From the NCBI GenBank assembly GCA_944739405.2, contig OX123182.2, positions 67,893,183 to 67,957,182 of the forward strand: a DNA stretch of 64,000 bases. Direction: 5' to 3'. Positions 55,968-64,000 of this stretch are shown here, piece by piece. Made by a program: the position numbers and the translations under genes. Within the stretch, counting starts at the first letter, position 1. The number at the start of each line of letters is the position of its first letter. This DNA comes from Euclidia mi (lineage: Eukaryota; Arthropoda; Insecta; Lepidoptera; Erebidae). The notes under the pieces were generated by a model. That model searched no databases, was not told the DNA's origin, and saw only the letters and a program-made list of their open reading frames with translations.

Positions 55968-56263
55968 AGCAAGCATGATGATGACATCAGCCCTGGGAAA
56001 GTAAGAACCTTCGTGTCATCATCGTCATCTTCAGCCCCTTACAGTCCACTGCTGGACTAGGCCTCTCCTTTGAAAGGAGGAATTGGCCTACTATACCACG
56101 TTGGCCAAACGGGTTGGTATAGGGTTTGTTTCAAGTTTTCCTTCTCTTAAAATGCTGTTCTCTGCATAGTATGGTCTCTCTGTCGGCTCTTACGACACCC
56201 ACGGGATGATATGGGGTGGTGACATTCCGTATTCTTAATCCGTCACCACACGGATGAGCAAGC
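55968..56263 (-). mobile_element. Composite SINE-like element H-T1, copy 2, with 3' extension
   Basis: Body 55975-56256 flanked by AGCAAGC at 55968-55974 and 56257-56263. Minus strand: module H (CCGTGTGGTGACGG...GGGTGTCGTAAGAG), T1 (AGCAGTGGACTGTAAGGGGC), (GAT)n-like tail, then 26 nt beginning ACGAAGGTTC and ending CCCAGGGCT, and a new GATGTCATCATCAT tail. Those 26 nt are the 3' flank of copy 1 at 21849-21874. Confidence 0.8.
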
Positions 56264-56306
56264 AAATAGCAACTTTTAATTATAATGAAACGCCTCATTG
56301 GCCATG

Positions 56307-56838
56307 TAGCAATAGGCTTGTGTCCACTAAGAATAAATCGGTTTGATTATAGTATTTATAGATTCATTATGATTTAAAGATGTCAATAAAGTTTATTATT
56401 TATTATAAAAAGGTAAGATTAATGTTATTTTTAGGATTCTAAAACTAAAAATAATGTAGGTATTTATTCTTGTGACAGTGAACACCAATCAGAGAGCATT
56501 ATGTCTATCAGTCCATCCGCCATTCATGTTGTAGACGTTTTAGTAGTAAATACAACTAGAACGTCAAACTTTCTACGTGTCAAATCGAATATAACAAAAT
56601 AAAAGTGGGTACATCAGACCAGACATTCACGGTTTGTTTTGTTTTGCACTTTGTGATATCACTCAACCGCCATGGTAGTTTACAGCGTTTTCGTGTCAAA
56701 TTCAAAAAGGTTTTTATAAAGCCGTATTAGTAATGTTGCTGATCGATTTTTGAAGAAAAATTCAAGTAGTTCAGTTTAACATCTAATAAAGGAACGAATC
56801 AATCCGTAATTACATTTTAGGACACAAGCCTATTAGCA
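56307..56838. mobile_element. 522-bp MITE with TAGCA target duplication
   Basis: ATAGGCTTGTGTCC at 56312-56325 and its complement at 56820-56833 are perfect terminal repeats. TAGCA flanks both ends (56307-56311, 56834-56838). Interior AT-rich, no transposase. A 5-bp duplication is unusual among common superfamilies, and I leave the superfamily open. Confidence 0.82.
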
Positions 56839-58717
56839 CTGCACCCAACTACCGCTTCGGATTGTCTGAATTCAATATCCGAGGTAAAATTATTGACCAA
56901 ATTGACATTTCTGCGAATGAATAATATTTAAACTGGTGCGATTAAAGCCGTAGTGGTTCTTACTTGCAAATATTTAATACCCGTTTTTAACAGAGAGTTG
57001 TTTTCGTCAGTGGACATTAGGTAATGTGCAGGCACTTCAAAGTTCAGATAGCCAGAGTAAAATATTTAATTTTACTCAGATATTATCGGTTAAGTAAGTA
57101 AATCTACATTTCAACGTGCTGTAAAGCTTAAGAATAGACAATTGGCGTGCAATGTTGCCTAAAGCACAAATTATGTCAATTCGTAGAACATCACGTACAT
57201 AATTAATAAATGCAGTGCGCCGCCGTGCACACACGACGGTGCAAATTTCATGATAGCTGCGCGCCACAGACCATTTTGAGTCTCATCTTACATTATACCT
57301 CTGCGAGTCGACGCTCTGACAAACCAGCTGCATCCAAACGTTATCGTCGCTTTTAAAACATGCCCACGCCAACCGCTACGCTCCACAACGTTACCTTTCA
57401 TAAAAAAAGAATATAATGGCTGTTCAACTGTTTACATTCCGTTCTATGATCTAAACGAACGATAAAAGTTTAAACAACTCTAGATATGTGAGCCTGTTCA
57501 ATGTGTGGTAGATATGCCCACCCTTTTGATTACTCCGGTCCGCCTGTGAACCTTTAATTACGACACAGCTGAACCAATTTTGACTAATGAGATACTTTAA
57601 TATTTGTTTCAATTACTCCTCGCACTTACATACTGACACGTAAGCATATGCGCACGCGTCACAGTTTAAATAAGTAAATAAACAGACACAAAATTATGCG
57701 ACCCATTCGAGTAAGATTTGAAAATTTTATACGCCGTAGCTGGCTTGACTTTTATCGTAATATAAATTTTCTTGCTTATTTTATTTTATGTTAGAAGTGA
57801 AATTTGTAGAGGTTGTTTAAAATGCATTGTTTCGGAATGTATGAGTATTTTAAATAAATAATTTTGCTAAATCTGCAGAATCTTAATAGCGGTTACAATA
57901 ATGAATAAGCAAACCGTGGAATATGAATACATGATCTTAGGCTACGAGCTGTAGCAAATTAATAAACAAATCCGTGCGTAGGTTTGCGGCGCCCGGCGGG
58001 CGGCGGCACTGACTGGCCCACCGATACCGGTGCCGACAACCCGACCCGAGCCTAGCTCTATCATTACACCAACTCGCATTATCTCCGCCCGCATGCAATA
58101 TTGACATTCCCTGTTTTGTGCTCACGCCAAAAGTATCGTAAAGTAGGACATCGCGCTTCTCATTATTTAAAACTCACATTTTTTTGCTCATAAAGTTTTC
58201 GAATGGGAGTTTCCTTATGTTAATACGTTGAGATAAAATATTAATGGCCACCGATTCCTTTGTGCTAGAGTGGGAATATATTGCTTGCGTTGAAGTGAAA
58301 AATCCAGTGGAACTTTCAAAATTTTATATAGGTAAAAGTAAAATGCGGTGATGGTATTGTGCGTTTGTTTAGTGAAGCGGCAGGTAGCCGTAGTTCCGTT
58401 CGACGGGCGAGCTATTCGCGTCGGGTACGAGTGGTGTCTCACGTTTGTATTTTGCATGGCAACCATTGTTTGACCCACTATATTCCCTACACCCCGGCAC
58501 GTGACTGCTCACTCCGCGACGACGTTGCGACGCTACGTCCCTCCGACCTCTTACACAGATTAATTTACTACACGAAGAAATACACAACGTGACGTTGACG
58601 TATGACGTTCGGCGACACCTTTACGTGATCTCATTATTTTCTCCTTTAAAAAATAATGACTCAGCGGCACTTTGCTTTCGTTTATCTACTTTAGAACGAT
58701 CAATACTGTAGTGGAAT
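56839..58717. other. No recognised gene; two CpG-rich patches
   Basis: Mostly AT-rich. Patches at about 57980-58110 and 58370-58560 are rich in CG dinucleotides and unlike any repeat in this window. TGACGTTGACGTATGACGTT at 58592-58611 holds three TGACGT-type half sites. They could mark a promoter or first exon of a host gene, but no frame with a recognisable domain was found. Confidence 0.4.
58592..58611 (+). promoter_or_regulatory. Cluster of three TGACG(T) sites
   Basis: TGACGTTGACGTATGACGTT resembles repeated CRE/ATF half sites and lies directly after a CpG-rich patch. Functional meaning is speculative. Confidence 0.25.
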
Positions 58718-59164
58718 AGTTAAAATATTACATACATACATACATACACATACATAACGTCACGCCTTTTATCCCCTTAGGGGTAGGCAGAGGTGTATTT
58801 CTACACCCACTTTTCGCCAGATATACTTTAGTCCCACGTAATAAGGGGCGAGCCTATTGCCGTACCGGGCACATTTTCAGACTCCGTGCTGCTACTGAGA
58901 ATTTCGTGACAGAAAAAACCCAATAACACTGCCCGGCCCAGGAATCGAACCCGGGACCTCTCGATCCCACGCGCACATTTATGCCGCGAGACCAACGAGG
59001 CAGTCGTATAGGGTTTGATGTCGAGTTTTCCGTCTCTACGCAAAGATGGTATTTGCATCGTGTTATCCCTTGGTCGCCTTTTACGACACCCACGGGAAGA
59101 TAGGGGGTGGTGACACTTGTATTCTATGCCGTCAATCACACGGCAGAGTTAAAAAAAAATATTT
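58718..59164 (-). mobile_element. Composite SINE: module H fused to tRNA-derived SINE, with TSD
   Basis: Minus strand: H module (59146-59010: CCGTGTGATTGACGG, TCACCACCCCCTATC, GGGTGTCGTAAAAGG), then a tRNA-like head with TGGTCTCGCGGC and GGTTCGATTCC (about 59005-58935), SINE body, tail and (TATG)n. Flanks AGTTAAAATATT (58718-58729) and AGTTAAAAAAAAATATT (59147-59163) match except for A-run length, so the whole 417 bp moved as one unit. Confidence 0.8.
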
Positions 59165-60780
59165 ATTTAATTTAAAGGTAATATTTTTTTTTTTTTTTAG
59201 TTAAAATATTATCATTTTATTTTGGGTATATTCATCATTGAAAATGAATCTATATTTGTTTAGGTAGCTGGTTACAAGTTGGCCGTTGAGAAGTTAAGTA
59301 AAGTTCTCGCAAGGAGTGAAATTCTATTTGTATTACGAATTTCAAAGGTGTATAATAAAGTTTTGTTATAACAAAAAAGATATATTAAAAGCATATTTCA
59401 GTTTGTCTGAGTTAAACCAAAAGGGTCCGATGCGGGTCGGGAGAGCCGTTGGCCAAAGCCTCTTTTGTACTCATCTAGGTATGTAAGTACTGTCGTTAAT
59501 TACAAATGAATGAACTTTACGTTGTCAGTACACATTTAAAATGTAATGTGAGCCAAGAATAATACATAAGTACTGGCTAACGCCAACCTTTACAATCTGG
59601 TATTTACAAATCCATTGATCTCGTCACCTATTAATGATCCATAACAGAACGTATGAATTAAACGGAAGATGTTAATCCAGCACCTACCTGGTCCGTTTGA
59701 TAGCCATTTTGGCGCGATCTCAGTAAAATTGAAAGTAACTCTCATAAACTACACTCATACCTTACAGATCGGTAAAAACAGAAAGAAATTTAACAGAAAA
59801 ATGAACCGCGGATCACTAACATTTTTTAAACTGAACACAATATGATAGATGGTCAGTTTATACTTTATTGGGCACAGTTCCAATTCCCACATAAAACGGA
59901 GACTTTCCTCAGCAAAAAGGCAATTTACCCTTGGTTCCATCTAGGATTTCAACTAAAGAACTCATTGCGCGCAGCGACACTAGGCGATAAATAAAATTTA
60001 AGCCAACGAGTTGCCTCTTTTAGAAGTAAACTAATAATGTAATCTAAGCATTTTCTATTTTAAGCAATCTGATCCAACAGGAGCGTTAAAGGAAAGGAAA
60101 AGATAAAGAGTCCTGTTTACGTTTTATTTATTCGGGATTTAAAATTCTGTTGAGACGAATCAAATTATGGAAATGTTGTATGTAACTCTTGTGCAGAGTG
60201 ACAAATAATTTGCAATAGAAAGGCTATTTTATGTGAGACATGTTTATCTTCATTCTGTAAAGCGTGGGACTTTAGCTGAGATGGGAGAAACGAGGGCCCT
60301 CGTACGTTGGCTCGCCTGTCAGTCAGTCCACCATAATAAGCGAGCGTCACCGTTTTGTCTTCGTATTATTAAACGGCGTGACAATCTAAAGCATTATAAA
60401 TATGAGGACATCACCATCACCTCTGCGTGGAAGAGGATAATTTATCAATATTAATCTAAATCACGCCATGTGCCAAGCATCTGGCGTCGTTCGCGAAACG
60501 TCACCGGTTTAATGATATTGTTTCAGCATCATATTGGAATGTCACCGCTGCATAATGGCTCCATTATTACAAAAGGCACCGAGTACAATATACACTCCAT
60601 TGTTCGATTCAGATAAACGAAATGCCCATTTTAATCTTTCATCATGAGTATTATTAACAATTACAGTAACAGACGATTTTATACTGCTTGTGTTAACAAT
60701 TTTATACTGTGTGGCGCTGGGTAGAGATTTTTTCGAGTACTGAGTATATTCGTATTCGTGCTTGCGCAAGATAACTTTTT
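59165..60780. other. No recognised gene
   Basis: AT-rich. Frames 60233-60454 and 60769-60542 have no recognisable domains. Confidence 0.4.
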
Positions 60781-61043
60781 TTATTTATAGACTCACGCCT
60801 GTATCCCCGAAGGGGTAGGTAGAGGTGTAATATTACACCTACATTTCGCCATGAATTTTTAGGTCCCACGTAATAGGGGGCGAGCCTATTGCCGTACCGG
60901 GCACATTACCAGACTCCGTGCTGCTACTGAGAATTTCCGAACGAAAAAACCACAACTTTGCCCGACCCGGGAATCGAACCCGAGACCTCCGAATTCAGGC
61001 GCACATTTATGGCGCGAGACCAACGAGACAGATAATTATTTAT
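60781..61043 (-). mobile_element. tRNA-derived SINE, copy 4
   Basis: Body about 60789-61035. Head with TGGTCTCGCGCC and GGTTCGATTCC, the same body blocks, and tail CTACCCCTTCGGGGATACAGG, CGTGAGTCT. TTATTTAT at 60781-60788 and 61036-61043 may be the target duplication, but this is low-complexity sequence. Confidence 0.85.
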
Positions 61044-62013
61044 TTTACCAAAGGGGCAAGTCAAAATTTTACATATACTATTTAATACAATCACATCATT
61101 TGGAAAAAAGAGGTGGCGTAGGGTAAAAACTAATTACTTATACGCTATCAATATCATATCTATAGCAACTGTTGGAAAACCCTGAATTATTAAATCTCAC
61201 CACACCGATAACTCCCTGAGTAAAACTGAGTAAAACTCCCTATAGTAAAACTCAAAAAATCATATCATAATTCTGTTATACACGACTGGCATAGACCATT
61301 TGAAAGTTTATAATCAACATGTAATAACCGAGTTGAAATCGGCCTGGCACATTTCCACGTCGACAAACTTGTGGGACATTTATATAATAACTACAAAGCA
61401 TGTCATTATCTATAATCCATACTATATAACACTGGGATTATGAATGAGAAAGTAACTGTGAGTTTGTATGTTACGCTCTATCGGCTCAAGTACTGAAGAG
61501 ATCTTCTTTAAATTTACAATACCCATGACTATGTTTAAGTATTTGGAAATTTCACTTTTTTGTACTATTAAGTTAGTTTAATGTAATCGGATGACTACAC
61601 TTCTTGGTGCCCAAGAAACAAGTATAAATATTTAAAAGGTATATTTATTTATTAAACTCATACGATAATATCGTGCCTCTGAATAAGCGTAGTTGTGTGC
61701 GGGGAGTGAGCTAAGCGGTGGCTAGGGATTACAGCAGTCGGATTGGAACGTTCGTTTGTGTACTGGTAGCATCGTAAATAGCATAAATCCACCTGCTGAG
61801 CGCCGATTATCGTATCACCTGAGCTTGATTGTACTTGGACGTGTCATACGGCTAACTGGAAGACATTTTGATTGATTAGAGATTGATTTAATTGGAATAC
61901 CATATTTTGTACGTGACATATATGTCTACTCTGAGTAATTGACTACACGATTGGCGTAGAGGGTTAAGCATCCGCCTCGCGGCTTGACCTTGCGCAGAGT
62001 ATTTTGAGTTATG
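61044..62013. other. No recognised gene; small repeat scrap
   Basis: About 61420-61530 (ATAATCCATACT...GAGAAAGTAACTGTGAGTTTGTATGTTACGCTC) resembles, in reverse, the end of a CTAGCTTTTGCCCGC-type lepidopteran repeat. A tRNA-head-like string near 61953-61980 is too degraded to call. Confidence 0.4.
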
Positions 62014-62958
62014 GCGCTGATACACTTGAGCATTCGCCTGTAATGAGCATTCTAGAGAATGTTACAAAACAAATGAGTGTGTTTTATCGAGCATTCTCAC
62101 GAACATTCGGGCGAGCATTAGAATATGGATAATACATTTTTTTTTATTAAATAAAAGCCTGTCAGATTGACTTCACGCTGCCTGATGGTAAGCTGACAGT
62201 GAAGTCCTATTGGACAGGCCACCTTCCCCAATTGCTGGTTAAGCAATGTGACATGACGGCCCTCACTTTGACGGCCTTGAGAGATGCTTTTTCACGCCCT
62301 GCTTAGAGGACCCAGGATCAAGGGAGGAAGGAAACACGTGAGCTGGCAGTGAGTTCCACATCTTTATGGTACGGCAAAGATAAGATGTACCGAACCTTTT
62401 CGTACGTGACGGTATCTGATCTACCGTATAAGGGTGGCACCACATAGAATTCACGCTACAATGGCGGTTAAACCCAATATATTTACTTCACTTTGACTTA
62501 TGATTTTAATCTAGGGAAGAATCTTCGTAGTTTGTCACTAATTTTAACATTACTAGTGATGGGCTTACTCAGAATAAATATCTATAAAATATCGATAATG
62601 TTTACAATAGGTCCTAAAATTTGGTTTACTCAGAATTAATTTCAATAGAATGTTTATAAACTCTCGATATCTCTCGAAATTTGAACGTAGGAACAGACAC
62701 TTGTGTGATTTATTAAACCTGTTCAATTTAAAATCTGCATTTTATTATTTAGAAACGTAATTTCATAACTGAAACTGCAGTAAACATATTGGGTAAAACT
62801 GCTGTTGTAGTGCGATTTCTATATTTTTTCTATATTCTACGGACTATTTGAATTTAGAACGTTTGCTAGAATGATCGTGAAAATGTTCGGTTCGACAAAA
62901 CAGAAAACGACGAATGCTTGCAATTCTGTTACAAGTGAATGCTCAGGTGCATCAGCGC
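62014..62958. mobile_element. TIR DNA element with a nested LINE scrap
   Basis: GCGCTGATACACTTGAGCAT at the left matches the complement of the right end (GCGCTGATGCACCTGAGCAT), with about 29 bp at roughly 90% identity (ending CTTGTAA). Subterminal GCATTC-like motifs recur on both sides. No clear target duplication and no transposase. A LINE 3' end is inserted at 62130-62462. Confidence 0.65.
62130..62462 (-). pseudogene. LINE ORF2 C-terminus and 3' UTR
   Basis: Minus strand encodes IPSRTKRFGTSYLCRTIKMW, NSLPAHVFPSS and FKxGVKKHL-like (SSKQGVKKHLSRPSK), the familiar end of insect LINE ORF2 proteins (WNSLP motif). The 3' UTR (TGTCCAATAGGACTTCACTG...AGCCTGTCAGATTG as complement) ends in TTTTATTTAATAAAAAAAA. 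5'-truncated. Confidence 0.7.
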
Positions 62959-63819
62959 AGATACCCACACGGCACTACACTTTGTGTGATATACAATTTG
63001 TTGTTTCGAGTCTGGGTGTTCATGTTGTCTGTTAGTTGCATGTTTGTTTGGTTTACTTTGGAATTAAATAGTTGAGTTGTGCTGGGCTCGGCATGAATGC
63101 TCTGACACAATCGAGTGAGTATTGAATATTCTATAAAACTAACGTGAAGTTAATTAATCGCCATAATTTGCGTTATTCGAACTGATGGATGAATCACCTG
63201 CTTTTTCATCCTGGTAAATTGTCTTTTTCGTATTGCATCTCAATTATTTTTATCAAAAGCAATAGCTACGCCGATGCAGTCCGGTATTATGATTGGAACG
63301 GAGAGTGGTAATCTGCCTTTGTGTGGTAACTGATATTTGTGGTTTTGGCCAGCACCTGCCTAAACGCAAATATATTTGGTTTTTCACTGTTGCATCTGAA
63401 CAAATATTTACATGTCCGACTGTCCGGTATTGTTAGGCTTTTGTCAGTATTACACGACGTACGCAACGCAAGCAGAGCGAAAGTAAACGAGCTCAATAAA
63501 AACAAAATCTAGTCCTCTTTTTTAATCGACCTCAATTGATGGCACGGTACTATAATTATTAAGGACTGTAAAGGGTTCGTGCAACAAAACATCAGGACTC
63601 CGACGAAAATTTTAATAAGGCAGAAAGAAACAATGGAGGATATCTATATCAAATAACAAAAAGAACATAGTAATTACTGTCACGCTATTATAATTACAAA
63701 CGCTTTAATATTGCTTATTAAACAGAGGGCTATAGTTCCGTGTGATGTCACTCCTTCCCGTCTTCATATTAGTTCTCAATCTAAACTACGTATACCTACT
63801 CTATTGGGATCACGGTAAA
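62959..63819. other. No recognised gene
   Basis: AT-rich. The minus frame 63505-63287 (72 codons) has no recognisable domain. Confidence 0.4.
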
Positions 63820-64000
63820 AAAATAGGGCAAGTGCGAGTCGGACTCGTGCACGAAGGGTTCCGTACCATCATCTATAAAAAAAATCACGTTTGTTGTAGG
63901 TATACTTAAATATTTTTTAAGTTTCTGCCTTTTTTTTTGGTGTCTGGTTGGAAAATCCTCATGGAGTCCCTCCGCCCTGGGGGGGAAGGGCGAAGGGGAC
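63820..64000 (-). repeat. Interspersed repeat family C, runs off right edge
   Basis: GGGCAAGTGCGAGTCGGACT, CGTGCACGAAGGGTTCCGTACC, then ATCATCTATAAAAAAAATCACG is the complement of the right end of the copy at 21237-21425. The last 60 bases become GC-rich (CCTCCGCCCTGGGGGGGAAG) and are not part of that copy. Confidence 0.6.

Noticed and set aside
61953..61980. SINE head or tRNA remnant (TTGGCGTAGAGGGTTAAGC...)
   Set aside because: Only an A-box-like string; no B box or body follows.

Overview
This window looks like lepidopteran (moth or butterfly) nuclear DNA. The reasons are AT-rich sequence, tRNA-derived SINEs with a lepidopteran look, RTE tails of (GATGAT)n type, many short repeats that open with CTAGCTTTTGCCCGC or carry the GGTTCCGTACC / GTGCGAGTCGGACTCG signature, TTAA-flanked piggyBac-like elements, and a BEL/Pao, a Penelope-like and several non-LTR elements side by side. 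I found no convincing single-copy host gene. Almost everything recognisable is a mobile element, most of it broken. Family names come from motifs read by eye, with no database search, so clade names are given only as far as the motifs allow.

Layout. 1-2300: minus-strand Ty3/Gypsy element (protease, zinc knuckle, gag-pol frameshift site, 69-bp coding repeat), split by a non-LTR element with a 14-bp target duplication. 3299-8927: plus-strand LTR element that kept gag, protease and the ends of integrase but lost RT, RNase H and the integrase core. 9543-12830: three TTAA-flanked inverted-repeat elements (60, 782 and 91 bp). 14594-17870: RTE-like endonuclease/RT pseudogene split by a 922-bp TIR transposon. 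18118-18525: solo LTR of the 3.3-8.9 kb family. 19.7-22.8 kb: SINE, repeat fragments, LINE tails and a composite SINE. 22.8-26.7 kb: nearly complete ORF2 of a CR1/Jockey-group LINE. 26.7-27.6 kb: Penelope-like GIY-YIG element. 28.46-29.30 kb: long-TIR element. 30.4-38.4 kb: mostly unassigned DNA with short repeats. 38.4-42.6 kb: BEL/Pao element with a LINE 3' end driven into its RT. 43.0-44.4 kb: RTE tail, LINE scrap and an R2/R4-type endonuclease domain next to (AAT)n. 44.4-51.1 kb: two CR1-like LINEs head to head, sharing a 299-bp inverted duplicate. 53.1-55.2 kb: RTE-like LINE with a single nonsense codon. 51.9-61.0 kb: four SINE or composite-SINE copies and a 522-bp MITE with a 5-bp target duplication. 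62.0-63.0 kb: TIR element holding a LINE C-terminus. 63.8-64.0 kb: repeat running off the edge.

How the parts relate. The RTE at 53-55 kb ends with the same roughly 35-nt 3' tail as the tRNA-derived SINEs, so it represents their likely mobilising partner. A second SINE-like family (21.6 and 56.0 kb) shares its 5' module with the composite SINE at 58.7 kb but has a different 3' tail, and its two copies share 26 nt of non-tail DNA that looks like a 3' transduction. Several elements (gypsy, BEL, Penelope, RTE, the 49.5-kb LINE) are interrupted at one site by a single in-frame stop, so they may have been inactivated fairly recently.
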